DNA of 64,000 bases. Source: Mixophyes australis. Its lineage: Eukaryota > Chordata > Amphibia > Anura > Limnodynastidae. The notes beneath the pieces are model-generated. The model made no database searches. It was given only the letters and a program-made list of their open reading frames with translations, and had not been told where the DNA came from. This document shows positions 1 to 11,273 of this stretch, one piece after another (within the stretch, counting starts at the first letter, position 1; each line of letters starts with the position of its first letter). The stretch is taken from contig JAVHZZ010000003.1 of NCBI GenBank assembly GCA_036250195.1, positions 344,970,875 to 345,034,874 on the forward strand. Reading direction: 5' to 3'. Made by a program: the position numbers and the translations under genes.

Positions 1-340
1 ACCACTAAGTGCATTACTAACCAGCCTGCTTCTGTATACACAAGTGTATAAGTTCAACTATAATCAAACTGTTGAACTACTGCCATACTACAAGTTACCA
101 ACTGTGAGTAGCTGTATTTATTCATCTGTTAACATCTTTAATAAACAGAAACCTGTTTAAGTTACCAAACCGTTGTGGCTTAACATCCACATTAACACCG
201 CTGAACACGTTTAGTAACATCAGAAGGTATAACCAACAGGGTGAAGGTGTGAAGATGGAGGGGAATATCACACATGTACCAGTCGCCATCCTTCTCTCTC
301 CTACTCGCTTATCCTCAAGTACCCGCCCAAGGATGAATCA
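1..340. other. unclassified sequence at left edge
   Basis: No coding region is recognised. An AATAAA hexamer lies at 140-145, followed by moderately GC-containing sequence. This could be the tail of an LTR or of another retroelement cut by the window edge, but no target duplication or primer-binding site can be shown. Confidence 0.3.
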
Positions 341-687
341 TTGTGATTTCCACTGCTGTTTGATTTCAAGTGCTGTTTGTTTAAAGTGTGGAGTTAGATC
401 CAGTAAGGATTGCTGTGCTGTGTTGAGAGAGTGATATACATTGGGGAATTATTCTGAGTGTTTATTGAAGGGGATTTGTTTTTCTGTATGTTTTTATTAA
501 GTGTTATTTTGTTTGTTTTTTCTGTTAGAGCTAGTGGGTGTGGTTTAACTGCATTAGTTGATACAGCTGGTTAGTGCAAGCACTATTTAACAGGTGGTGG
601 TAAGCGATTGCATTGAGCTTGTGATTTCCACTGCTGTTTGAGTTCAAGTGCTGTTTGTTTAAAGTGTGGAGTTAGATCCAGTAAGGA
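341..687 (+). repeat. 69-bp direct repeat in the LINE 5' UTR
   Basis: Positions 341-409 and 619-687 are the same 69-bp sequence with a single mismatch (gatttc versus gagttc). Copy starts are 278 bp apart. Repeated 5' monomers are known promoter units in several LINE clades; that role is inferred here. Confidence 0.9.
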
Positions 688-769
688 GTTTAATCTGGTA
701 AGTGGCTAGCAAAGGTTAGTACTCTCGAGTTCACTGTAGGCTATAAGAAATTAGGTTAGCCATAATAAG

Positions 770-1738
770 ATGAGTGGTAGCAGGCTTGATCTCAGTCAAT
801 GCATATCTTGTCATATGTATGCACACTTGGAGCAATTATACCAAGGTTTATACCTCTGTGAGAAATGTGAGCAATTGGTCTCTTTGGAAGCCCAGGTAAC
901 TGATCTAAAAGCAGACCATTGCAACATTGAGAGAGATTGCCAACCTGCAGCAGATCTTACAGCTCACCGTTAATGCATTAGCTGAGCAGGGTGTAGCAGA
1001 GACAGAGGAGCATGCACAGGTTGGCAGCTGGGTAACAGTTACTAGGAGTAACAGATGGAGGAAGAGGCAGGCCAGTTCTGAGCTAAGCAATCCCAGCAGA
1101 TTTGGCAGATTGGATGAAGATACTGTGGAAGGCAGTTCAGAATTGGTAGAGTTGGGTGAGACTGCTTCCTCTAGCAACCAGGGGAACGGTATCTCCAGCA
1201 TAGAGGGGACCAAAGTTACTCAAGGACCCAGGCAGATTCTGGTGGTAGGGAATTCAATTTTTAGGAAGGTAGATAGGGCAAACTGTTACCGGGACCGTGC
1301 ATGCCGAACAGTGTGTTGTCTCCCGGGTGCTCGGGCTCGGCATATTGCGGATCGGGTGGACAGATTGTTGGGAGGGGCTGGAAATGACCCAGCAGTTTTG
1401 GTGCATGTTGGCACCAATGACAGAGTTAGAGGAAGAAGGGGTGTCCTAAAGAATGATTTCAGGGACATAGGTCGCAAACTTAAGGCAACTACATCCAAGG
1501 TAGTATTTTCGGGAATACTACCTGTGCCACGCGCTAGTCCAGGGAGGCAGCGGGAGATTAGGGAGGTTAATGCGTGGCTAAAAGATTGGTGTAGGAAGGA
1601 GGGTTTTGGATTCTTAGAGCACTGGGCTGATTTCTTAGTCAGTTGCCATCTTGTTGAGATGGATTGCACCTGAATGAGGATGGGGCTGCTGTGCTAAGGG
1701 AGAGGATGGTAAGAAGGTTGGAGGAGATTTTAAACTAG
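770..1738 (+). pseudogene. LINE ORF1 remnant: zinc-ribbon-like N-terminus plus SGNH esterase-like domain
   Basis: The first frame (770-973) opens with two cysteine pairs, CISC and LCEKC, about 25 residues apart, suggesting a small zinc-binding module, and then a Leu/Glu-rich possible coiled coil. The protein continues in a second frame (927-1673) with motifs of SGNH/GDSL hydrolases: VVGNSIF (nucleophile-Ser block), HVGTND (Asn block), and, after another frameshift near 1660, DGLHLNEDG (catalytic Asp/His block) ending at a tag stop at 1736-1738. CR1-clade ORF1 proteins are known to carry such an esterase domain. At least two frameshifts make this a pseudogene. A G12 tract follows at 1744-1755. 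Confidence 0.8.
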
Positions 1739-1789
1739 GCATCGGGGGGGGGGGGAGCAAGTATTTATGAGATAGACATTGAGAGTAGT

Positions 1790-4689
1790 AAGGAGGAATT
1801 TAACAAGAGTCAAGGGGTGGAGAGGGGGGAAATGAAAGCATAGCCGATAAGGAGAGGCCCTTTTTAAAGCAAAAAGAAATACCTGAGGGAGGCAATAGAC
1901 TTAAGTGTATGCTTGCAAATGCAAAAAGCCTGACAGGTAAAATGGGGGAGTTAGAACTAGTAGCAATGAATGAGCAGTATGATATTATAGGCAATACGGA
2001 GGCCTGGTGGGATGATATACATGACTGGGCAGTCAAACTTGGAAGGCTATACTCTCTTCAGGAGGGATAGGGTAAAAAAAAAGGGGAGGAGGAGTATGTA
2101 TTTATATTAAGCCAGAGTTAATATCAAGTATTCAGGAAATTATTTGCGAGAAAATTGGTGATAATTTAGAGGCATTGTGGGTGGAAATATCCAGAGGAGG
2201 GAAAAGTTCAGGGAAGTTGCTGATAGGGATAGGCCGCCAGATATTAGTATGAGTGAGAAAGACCAACTTCTACAGCAAATTGAAAAGGTTACACAACTAG
2301 GTCAAGTTTAAATTATGGGGGATTTTAATTATCCGGACATTGATTGGAGTACTGAGACCTGCGGTACAGCTAGGGGAAATAGGTTTCTGAGCACGCTAAA
2401 AGACCATTACATGTCCCAATTAGTAGAGGAACCAACTAGGAATCAGACTATACTGGACCTAGTAATAACAAATAATGTAGACCTAATATCAAATATACAA
2501 GTAAGGGAACACTTGAGAAATAGTGATCTTAATATGGTCTCATTTGAAAGTAGTTTCCAGAAGCAACAGTATAAGGGATCAACTAGGACTTTAAACTTTA
2601 GAAAGGCAAATTTTAATATGCTAAAGGAGTCTATAAAGTGCATAGACTGAGACAAAGTTTTTGAAGGAAAAAATACGAAAGAAAAGTGGGTTGTCTTTAA
2701 AATGTTGTTGGAAACATACACGTATAAGTTCATTCCTATTGGAAATAAATGTAAAAGAATTAAGTCTAAACTAATGTAACTAAATAAAAAGGTAATGGAA
2801 GAAATGCAAAGTAAGAAGCGTGCATTTAAATTGTTTAAGTCTGAAGGGTCTGCGGAGTCCTTCCTTAGGTACAAGGAATGTAATAAAACATGCAAAAAGG
2901 AAATTAGATTGTCTAAATTAGAAAATGAAAAACAAGTTGCAAAAGAAAGTAAGACAAACCCCAAAAAGTTTTTTAAGTATATAAATGGCAAAAGGATTAT
3001 AAAAAATAATATAGGACTCCTAAGAAGTGATATAGGTGAATTGATAAATGATACCAAGGAAAAAGCAGAGGTATTAAACACTTTCTTTTCTTCAGTATTT
3101 ACTAGAGAGGAACAAATGCTAGGAATAATACATAAAAATGGAAATGAAACCGTACCATTAAATAATACTTGGTTTACAGAGGAAGAATTCAAAAGCCGAC
3201 TGAAGAATATTAAGATAAATAAAGCTTCAGGTCCAGATGGCATACACCCAAGGGTTCTTATGGAGCTAAACTCAGAAATAGCTAAACTGCTATTCTTAAT
3301 TTTCATAGATTCAATCTCATCAGGCTCAGTACCAAGGGATTGGCGAAATAGCAGATGTGGTGCCGTTGTTTAAAAAGGGGACGAGATCACAACTAGAGAA
3401 TTATAGACCTGTAAACCTGACATCAATAGTGGGGAAACTACTGGAAGGTATATTAAAGGATGGTATTCAGGATTACTTGGTGCGCAATAAGATTATTAGT
3501 GGGAATCAGTATGGATTTGTGACGGATAGGTCATGTCAAACTAATCTAATTCGTTTCTACGAGGAAGTTGGTGCGAACTTAGACCAGGGCAGCACAGTAG
3601 ATGTGGTGTACTTAGATTTTGCAAAGGCCTTTGATACAGTGCCACACAAGAGGTTGGTTTTCAAAATAAGAGAACTGGGTCTAGGAAACAACATTTGTAC
3701 TTGGATCAAAAACTGGTTAGAGAATAGGGAACAGAGAGTTGTGATAAATGGAACATTTTCTAATTGGTCAAAAGTTTTAAGTGGAGTACTTCAAGGTTCC
3801 GTGCTGGGACCACTCCTTTTTAATATATTTATTAATGACCTTGGTGATGGTTTAGAGAGTAAAGTTTCTATTTTTGCAGATGACACTAAACTCTGTAAGG
3901 TAATAAAATCAGAGCAAGATGTAGCTTCTCTACTGGAGGATTGGGCGGCCAAATGGAATATGAGGTTTAACATAGATAAATGTAAGGTTATGCATTTAGG
4001 GATCAAAAACAAAAACGCAATCTATAAATTAAATGGAATTAATTTAGGAGAATCTATAATGGAAAAGGATTTGGGAGTGCTCATAGACAGTCGACTTAGC
4101 AATTGTGCTCAATGTCAAGCAGCAGCTGCAAGGGCAAATAAAGTATTGGCATGCATAAAAAGGGGTATAGATGCAAAGAAACACAGTAATTTTACCACTG
4201 TATATCGTATAATCGTTGGTAAGACCTCATCTTTAATATATAGTACAATTCTGGGCACCACTCTATAAAAAAGATAATTTGGAACTAGAAAGGGTTCAGA
4301 GAAGGGCGACAAAATTGATAAAGGGTCTGGAGTCATTAAGTTATGAGGAAAGGTTAGCCAGTTTAGGCATGTTTACTTTAGAAAAGAGGCGTCTAAGAGG
4401 AGATATGATTATTTTGTACAAATACATTAAGTTTCAATACAGAGAACTTTCATGGGAACTTTTTACCCCAAGGACTATACACAGGACACGCGGTCACCCC
4501 CTAAGGTGAGAGGAGAGGAAATTTCACAACCAGCAAACAAAGGGGTTCTTTACAGTAAGGGCAGTCAAGATATGGAATTCACTGCCAGGGAAGGTTGTGA
4601 TGGCAGATTCAATAGATATGTTTAAGAAAGTGTTAGACAAATTTTTTGCAGAAAAGTGTATCCAGGGATACGACCGTTCATTAAAATGA
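1790..4689 (+). pseudogene. LINE ORF2 remnant: APE endonuclease and reverse transcriptase
   Basis: Endonuclease pieces are visible from about 1900 on, including IMGDFNYPDIDW near 2315 and LDLVITNN near 2460, the conserved blocks of apurinic-like endonucleases. The reverse transcriptase follows (2795-4268, shifting frame near 3360) with KASGPDGIHP, YRPVNLTS, YLDFAKAFDTVPH, QGSVLGPLLFNIFINDL and the catalytic FADDTKL box. The C-terminal region continues at 4279-4509, and its remnants include a phrase like FFTVRAVKIWNSLP near 4550. Stops and frameshifts occur in the endonuclease, before the RT and in the C-terminus. The catalytic Asp pair of the RT is intact, so decay appears recent to moderate. 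Confidence 0.88.
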
Positions 4690-4889
4690 AGGACAGTAGT
4701 GGATATAGGGTAAAAATAGGACTGTAATATTGGGTCTGGGGGGATTTTCACAATTGAAACAGATTGGCGGTTGCTTACTCTGGATCAATTTCAAATATAA
4801 GTGAGGGATTGCAGGAGATCCAAAATAGGTTGAACCTGATGGACTATTGTCTTTTTTCAACCTCATCAACTATATTACTACTATGTTAG

Positions 4890-5960
4890 CCTTTACAAAG
4901 GGGATACATCAAGATTAAAACCTTACATTTTTCTTTCATGTTTTTTTTGTTTTTGTTTTTTTTTTACTTTGGAGAACAACTATTCTCTTATAATTTAAAA
5001 TAACATTTCAGTTTATACTTCTCCCTGTCACAAATTTGCACCATACTCCCCCCCCCGCAAAAAAAAAGCCTCACCCTAACCGATAACCTATTGGATAATC
5101 AGGCCCTGACTGAAATCCAGGTTTGCTTAAACCTGCATGTGGTTTAGGTTTATATCAAACCACCAGACATCTCTTGCATAGTGATGCAGTTTGCAGTTTC
5201 ACATATACAACAGTTGATATTTTTAACCTGATGTATGGCGGGTTTGAAACTGGTACAGTAAACTGCATCTTAGTAAATCTTGCTTCTAATCTGCATTGAA
5301 ATATTCTGAGCAATAGACCTGACTGAAAAGACTTTTTGAACTCCACAAAACATTTGTATATTTCTTTTTTATATATAAACTTATAGGGGCTTAGAGTCAG
5401 ATACGTGTGTGCCCTGTACATAGGAAGGAAAAGATGCATGCCAGAAAAAGCATATTTACATGTATATGTTTAGTGGGACACATCTCAAGAAGCGTACAGC
5501 GCTAAAGCTGTGGTATTTGCACCAAACATACGTCAGGCATGTGTACACTTACTCCCCACAGATGCAGATTTATAGTATCAATACTAAATGCTAAAGTCAT
5601 ATTACCCTTTGTATTCACATTATAATGATGTAATCATGTGTTATACAGAAGATAATATTGTGTGGACAGTTAATAATATATATGGAAGTTGCATTTCCAG
5701 TATAAAATGTAGTTAAATACAAACACAAATTAAATTAAATGCGATCATCTATTTTTCCCCTTTAAAGATCAAATGGTAAACTTCTTTCATGCTGTAGTCC
5801 AAATGGAAATATCGAGTTAAGTAATGTAAATAGACGTCTGAGACTTGATTTAATATAGCTGCAACATTAATGATTTAAGTACTGTCAGCTGGAGGGGTCA
5901 ATGCGCAATTAGCCAATCAGAAGCAACTACAGAGTAGTGCTGATTTTCATCTTCGATGTG
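4890..5960. other. intergenic, nothing recognised
   Basis: AT-rich sequence with T/A homopolymers and a short C run near 5047. No gene, clear transposon or RNA gene was seen. Confidence 0.5.
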
Positions 5961-6351
5961 TACAGTTATGACCAAAAGTTTTTTAGAATGACACAAATAT
6001 TATTTTTCACAAAGTCTGCTGCCTCATTTTTTATGAGGGCAATTTGTATATACTCCAGAATGTCATGAAGAGTGATCAAATGAACTGCAATTAATTTCTC
6101 CTTTTGCAATTGAAGTCCCCTTTTGCCATGAAAATTACCTTTATCCCAAAAACAACATTTCCACTGCATTTCAGTCCTGCTATAAATGGACCAGCTGAAA
6201 TCAGGTCAGTGATTCTCTCTTTAATACAGGTGAGAGTGTTGATGAGGACAAGGCTGGAGATCACTCTGTCAGGCTGATTGAGTTAGAATAACAGACTGGA
6301 AGCTTTAAAAGGAGGGTGGTGCTTGAAATCATTGTTCTTCCTCTGTTAACC

Positions 6352-7384
6352 ATGGTTGCCTACAAGGAAACACGTGCAGTCATCATTGCTTTGCAACAAA
6401 AAGGGCTTCACCGGCAAGGATATTGCTGCTAGTAAGATGGCACCTAAATAAACCATTTATCGGATCATCAAGAACTTCAAGGAGAGAGGTTCAATAGTTG
6501 TGAAGAAGGCTTCAGGGCGCCTAAGAACGTCCAGCAAGTGCCAGGACTGTCTCCTAAAGTTGATTCAGCTGTGGAATCGGGGCACCATGAGTGAAGAGCT
6601 TACTCAGAAATGGCAGCAGGCAGGTGTGAGTGCATCTGCACGCACATTGAGGCGAAGACTTTTGGAGGATGACCTGATGTCAAGAAGGCCAGCAAAGCAG
6701 CCACTTCTCTCCAGGGAAAATATCAGGGACAGACTGATATTCTGCGAAAGGTACAGGGATTGGACTGCTGAGGACTGGGGTAAAGTCATTTTCTCTGATG
6801 AATCCCCTTTCAGATTATTTGGGACATGTGGAATAACGTTTTTCCGGAGAAGGAAAGGTGAGCGCAACCATCTATCCTGTTTCATGCCATCAGTAAAGCA
6901 TTGTGAGACCATTCATGTGTGGAGTTGCTTCTCAGCCTAGAGAGTGGAGTTGCTTCTCAGCCTAGAGAGTGGGCTCACTCACAATTTTGCCTAAGAATAT
7001 AGCCATGAATAAAGAATGGTACCAAAACATCCTCCAAGAGCAACTGCTCCCAACCATCCAAGAACAGTTTGGTGATGAACAATGCCTTTTCCAGCATTAT
7101 GGAGCGCTTTGCCATAAGGTAAAAGTGATAACTAAGTGGCTCTGGGATCAAAACATCGACATTTTGGGTCCATGGCCAGGAAACTTAATTCCATTGAGAA
7201 CTTGTGGTCAATCCTCAAGACGCAGGTGGACAAAAAACCCCCCACAAATTCTGACAAACTCCAAGCATTGTTTAGGCAAGAATGGGTGGCCATCAGTCAG
7301 TATGTGGCCCAGAGGCTGATTGACAGCATGCCAGGGCAAATTGCAGAGGTCTTGAAAAAGAAGGATGGACACTGCAAATATTGA
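6352..7384 (+). pseudogene. Tc1 transposase pseudogene
   Basis: An ATG at 6352 starts a typical Tc1 N-terminus (MVAYKETRAV). The frame breaks within 30 codons by a one-base insertion in an A/G run near 6400, and the following helix-turn-helix frame has a TAA near 6450. The central part (6500-6940) keeps SARTLRRRL and VIFSDES with the first catalytic Asp. A 25-bp tandem duplication at 6921-6970 introduces a stop. The second catalytic Asp is replaced by Tyr (FQHYGALCHK), while the Glu of SIENLWSIL is kept in another frame. The protein ends with KKKDGHCKY and TGA at 7382-7384. Loss of a catalytic residue means it could not work even without the frameshifts. Confidence 0.88.
6921..6970 (+). repeat. 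perfect 25-bp tandem duplication inside the Tc1 transposase
   Basis: Positions 6921-6945 and 6946-6970 are identical. The duplication falls in the DDE domain and disrupts the frame; it is a private mutation of this copy. Confidence 0.9.
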
Positions 7385-7686
7385 CTCTTTGCATAAACTT
7401 AAAGTAAAATGTCTTTGACACTTATGAAATGCTTGTAATTTTACTTCAGTATACCATAGCAACATCTGACAAAAAGGTTGAAAAATGCTGAAGCAGCAAA
7501 CTTTGTGAAAACCAATACTTGTGTCTTTCTCAAAACTTTTGGCCATGACTATGATATGTACCCTGCTCCTTCCTTCCCCACTGTTTAACAGGACAAAAAT
7601 GTTGTATTTATATCTTCTGCTTGATTTATCAGTGGATGTGAAATTTGCTATATATAATTTTTTTCAATACTAATTTTCCAGACTTA

Positions 7687-7689
<3 letters not shown>

Positions 7690-7778
<89 letters not shown>
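7690..7778. repeat. (TA)n microsatellite, about 44 units
   Basis: Nearly pure alternating TA over 89 bp. It opens artificial Tyr/Ile reading frames on both strands, which are not genes. Confidence 0.95.
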
Positions 7779-7781
<3 letters not shown>

Positions 7782-8220
7782 TAAAATAAGGGGAGTGGGT
7801 ACTATCTCCTTGGTGAACAGCAGCAGTAAACCACACAAGTCCAGAGGTTTCAGGATAACAGCCACACGCAGCCAGTTTATTCACCAGCTTGTAAGCAAGA
7901 CAAAATGCAAACAAAATCCTAGCCGTCTTACTAGCCAATACATTTAGCAAGACCCTCTTCTGAGGTGTTTGGACCTTGTGTCCAAACACACAGTCAATAT
8001 ATTGTTGCTCACAATATCAGAGTGTCTCTGGGGGCAACTCACCTCCTCCCCAGGTCTGAGACAATGATTGCATATTCTAGCTGCTTTTTCACAGGCACAT
8101 CACAGGTGCATCTCTTGATCAGTCTCTTTTGAGACTGGCAGACCAGAAGACCCGGACTGGGCCTTATGTATGGAACCCACCCTTCTCTTTCTCCATATAT
8201 AACACCAGGGACCCTTACCA
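7779..8220. other. unclassified repeat-like sequence next to the L2 LINE
   Basis: The segment has mixed composition and contains, on the opposite strand, an aataaac-like motif (near 7880) and a tatatatgg TATA-like motif (near 8195). That arrangement would fit an LTR read on the minus strand. No terminal TG..CA pair or target duplication could be established, so the class is open. Confidence 0.3.
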
Positions 8221-9227
8221 TGGTTTGTTACCCAGCCTCTCCTCCCACCATGACCTCTCCATTGTCGTCAACAACACCACCATCTCCTCTGTCACCCAAC
8301 TCCGCTGCCTGGGTGTCACCCTTGACTCCTCTCTCTCTTTTGCCCCCCACATTCATTCCCTTGCCCAAGCCTGTCGCTTCCAACTACACAACATCGCCCG
8401 CATCTGTCCATTTCTCTCTCAGGAGGCCACCAAAACCATCATCCATGCACTCATTATCTCCCGCCTCGATTATTGTAACCTCCTCCTCACTGGCCTCCCC
8501 CACTCCCGATCTCTCCCCCCTCCACTATATACTCAATGCGTCCGCAAGACTCATCTTCCTCTCACGCCGCTCCTCCTCTGCCTCCCCTCTCTGCCTTGCC
8601 CTACACTGGCTCCCCTTCCCCTACAGAATTCTTTTCAAACTCCTCAACACCACTTTCAAGGCTCTCTCCCACTCTACTGCCCCTTATATCTCTAACCTCC
8701 TCTCCATTCACACTCTCGCCCGCTCCCTGCGCTCGGCCAATGACCGCCGCCTCTCCTCCACTCTGATCACCTCTTCCCATTCCAGAATCCAGGACTTTTC
8801 CCGAGCAGCCCCTCTTCACTGGAATGACCTCCCTCGCTCCATCCGTCTCTCTCCTACTTTGTGCTCCTTCAAACGTGCACTCAAAACTCACCTCTTTCTC
8901 AAAGCCTACCAACCATCCACTTAACCCCCCATCTCCTCTGCTCATTCTCCCCTCTCTCCCATTGCCTCAACTGGTTTCCTCTTGTGCCTGGCCTGTTTAA
9001 CCTTCCTTAGGATGTAAGCTCGCATGAGCAGGGCCCTCTTCCTCCTGTCTCCTTACCCGTTCTTCTGCTCCGTGTTTATTGCATCAGTCTGCCTGGAGTT
9101 TCTGAAGTATTGGTACTTTTTGTTTATTGTTCTGTACTGTTATACCCTGTATAGTCTACTGTTTGTACTATGTGCGGCGCTGCGGAAATCTTGTGGCGCC
9201 TAGCAAATAAATGATAATAATAATAAC
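8221..9227 (+). mobile_element. L2-like LINE, 5'-truncated: 3' part of the reverse transcriptase ORF plus 3' UTR
   Basis: Reading 8129-8560 gives the region after the RT catalytic core, with LRCLGVTLDSSLSF and IISRLDYCN. A frameshift near 8510 moves the protein to the frame ending at 8924, with SPLCLALHWLPF, APLHWNDLPRSIR and FKRALKTHLF, the usual end of L2/CR1-group proteins. The 3' UTR has the block gatgtaagctcgcatgagca followed by gcgctgcgg and ends in an aataaatgataataataa simple repeat, typical of L2-type tails. The catalytic FADD part is missing, so this is a dead-on-arrival copy. Similar tails recur in introns 1 and 2. Confidence 0.8.
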
Positions 9228-9778
9228 ATGGAAACACGCTGGGGGAAGCTTTTCCCACACACCTACATTCTCCCTGGTGTTTTAAAGTACACAATGCAGG
9301 AAGCCTAGGACACATACCTCTCCCATTTAGCCTCCTTGCAGTGGCCCTTACTCATAACATGTTACATGTATCCTGCGTGATGGTAAACATTTACAAAATA
9401 AAGCTAGGTACACACTACAGGAAATTACAGCAGATGCGATTTCTGTAACGGTTTAACCAACGACTGAAAGTCTTGATGAGCATGCAGATTCATGTGTGCT
9501 CACCTACACAATTTACCTTCAGACCTGTGCTTTTCATCTGTCATAACTTTATGCTTTATAGAGACCTGCCTACACTGCTGGTCGTGAGTATATACACACT
9601 TCCACATTTGCCAATGTTCCATCGTTCCCTCAATAAATTATTGGCTTAAAAACACCCTTTTGAGTTTTGTTGTATTAGTTACTGATAAATGTACCAAAAC
9701 TTTAAGTTATATTTAACACTGAAATAATGTTTGATTTAGAGATGTAATAATGGTAACTTTTTTTATGACTTCCAACAG
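9228..9778. other. intergenic, nothing recognised
   Basis: Unique-looking sequence between the L2 copy and the exon-like stretch. No gene or clear repeat was seen. Confidence 0.45.
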
Positions 9779-9895
9779 AAAGAAGGGAAAAACACCCCAG
9801 TCCATGCTGTGAACATGGGATCATCCAGCACCCCAACTAGTAAGAAGAAAGAAAAAGCAACAGCAAAAAAGAAGCTAATTAAGATTGAGGGGTAG
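9779..9895 (+). other. exon-like lysine-rich open stretch after a good splice acceptor
   Basis: A pyrimidine-rich tract ends in ttccaacag at 9770-9778, followed by 38 open codons reading KEGKNTPVHAVNMGSSST and then a lysine-rich tail ending LIKIEG. The TAG stop at 9893-9895 lies in the left terminal repeat of the transposon that begins at 9889, so the element may have supplied the stop. No upstream exon, no confident donor and no family match are available. It may be a relic terminal exon, a retrocopy scrap or chance. Confidence 0.25.
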
Positions 9896-10237
9896 ATTTA
9901 CTAAGGATCGTGTTTGGTGGCGGTTTTAAACTGCCACATATACCCGGAGGTTTAGTGCTCAAAATCGCCACATTTACTATAAGATGGTTTGAGGCTGGGA
10001 TGTTAAATGACTAGTGATGATAGGCGTATTGAGCACAGCTAAACTGCTGGCAGTTTGTTCAAATACGCTATAATAGTTTTTTTTTTCAACATGATTGTGA
10101 TTGGCTTGATAGCTTAAACATGCTGGTTGAGCTAGTTTGCCATTCAGAACATAAGAGGAGGAAGGGGCTGGCTGGCAGAGTTTAGCCTGGGGGACAAGCA
10201 CATAGCACTGGCCCATAAGTAATGGCCCATCCTTAAA

Positions 10238-10411
10238 GGGTAGTTTATTTACTAAACTGCGGGTTTGAAAGAGTGGAGATTGTGCCTATAGCAACCAATC
10301 AGATTCTAGCTGTCATTTTGTAGAATGTACTAAACAAATCATAACTAGAATCTAATTCGTTGCTATAGCCAACATCTCCAGTCCAAACCTGGAGTTTAGT
10401 AAATATACCCC
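10238..10411. mobile_element. foldback MITE, TTTACTAA family, copy A
   Basis: The left half (tttactaaactgcgggtttg, then ctatagcaaccaatcagatt) is the inverted complement of the right half, which ends in tttagtaaatatacccc. About 170 bp, non-coding, nested in the larger TIR element. A target duplication is not clear for this copy. Confidence 0.75.
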
Positions 10412-10949
10412 CTGCTCTCTCCTACCTGTTCTTGTCACTTTTACCACCTGTGGCTGCTGGTGTCTTTGGATCAGTTGCTGCTTGTCTGGATCGTGGAATG
10501 CTGGGGGCCCTATCTGGAAAAAAAAAATGGGTACATGAAATTTAAAAAACTCCAACCAGCCCCAGTGTTAAAGCAAAATAGCACCCACATTTTATAATTA
10601 GGTCTCCGTCCAGCTAAAATATTTAAATTAGTGGCTGGCTGGCGCGTGCACACACTTAAATATACTATACTACTTACCTAGCTCCATCCGACCGCGCGCA
10701 GTGTAGTCTCTTCACACATGGGACGGCACCTGTCACGTGGTGCACATCCCATGTGACAGCAATAGAGAGCATATTACATAGTAGAAGGGAGCGAGGGGGG
10801 TCGGATCATTAGGATCTGCGGCCAATTGGTGAAAGTGGCTTGTCCCGGTGGAGGGGTCAGCCACCAAGTACAGCCTAGGGACTGGCCCAAAATTATAGTT
10901 TTTTGGCTGGCCCATGGGGCATATGCCCCCCTACCCAGCCTGCCCCTGA

Positions 10950-11273
10950 GAGGAGGCATAACTGACTTTTGAGAAATCATTATTTATTAAGGGGCAAAAT
11001 TAATTATCATTAACTTATGGGGCAACATTTTATTTTTCATAGTAAGGGGGGCAATATTATTGTATTATTATATTATGGAGGTACTTTGTAGTACACCATA
11101 AATAATTTTAGCCCTCATTAGCAATCACAATGTGTTGCCCAGTTAATATAATTATATATTCATATTGCCCCCTTAATGAAAAATTTAATTTGCCCCATAA
11201 ATTACAAATTAATTTTGATCTTTAATCAATAAATAATGATTGCCTCCATAATTTATGTCAATGGTGCCTCCTC
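10950..11273. mobile_element. AT-rich foldback element nested in the 1.7-kb element
   Basis: The outer arms gaggaggca (10,950-10,958) and tgcctcctc (11,265-11,273) are inverted. The pairing continues inward through aatcattatttatt with its complement, and through ggggcaa and ttgcccc blocks, so nearly the whole 324 bp can fold into one hairpin. It is non-coding and its class is unknown. Confidence 0.7.

Larger units (their letters stand above)
341..4889 (+). mobile_element. CR1-like non-LTR retrotransposon (LINE), nearly full length, inactive
   Basis: The element keeps the order expected of a CR1-clade LINE: a 5' UTR with a duplicated 69-bp unit, ORF1 (zinc-binding cysteine pairs, then an SGNH esterase-like domain), ORF2 (APE endonuclease, then reverse transcriptase) and a 3' end. 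The 3' end contains the sequence tgtcttttttcaacctcat near 4849-4867, which resembles tails of frog CR1-type elements as I remember them. Both ORFs are interrupted by frameshifts and stops, so the copy is dead. No poly(A) tail follows, as expected for CR1, which ends in short repeats (here tta/act triplets near 4872-4885). The 5' boundary is uncertain; the repeated 5' UTR unit gives a minimum start. Family assignment rests on domain order and motif recognition, not on a database match. Confidence 0.85.
5963..7551 (+). mobile_element. Tc1-like DNA transposon, inactive
   Basis: The left end (cagttatgaccaaaagtttt, preceded by TA at 5961-5962) is the inverted complement of the right end (caaaacttttggccatgact, 7531-7550). 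The complementarity continues inward past the cacaaagt(c/t)tgctgc segment on both sides. The length of about 1.6 kb, TA insertion site and internal transposase all fit the Tc1 branch of Tc1/mariner. The right-hand TA is degraded, so the exact end is uncertain by a base or two. Confidence 0.9.

Noticed and set aside
2443..3306. 287-codon minus-strand frame
   Set aside because: It is the antisense of the LINE endonuclease/RT region, which has clear plus-strand motifs.
7629..7989. Overlapping reading frames on both strands full of Tyr-Ile repeats
   Set aside because: They are produced by the (TA)n microsatellite at 7690-7778.
8166..8945. Alternative Ser/Pro-rich frames on both strands, up to 252 codons
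   Set aside because: CT-rich LINE sequence. The coherent reading is the split L2-like ORF2 C-terminus; the rest are shadows.
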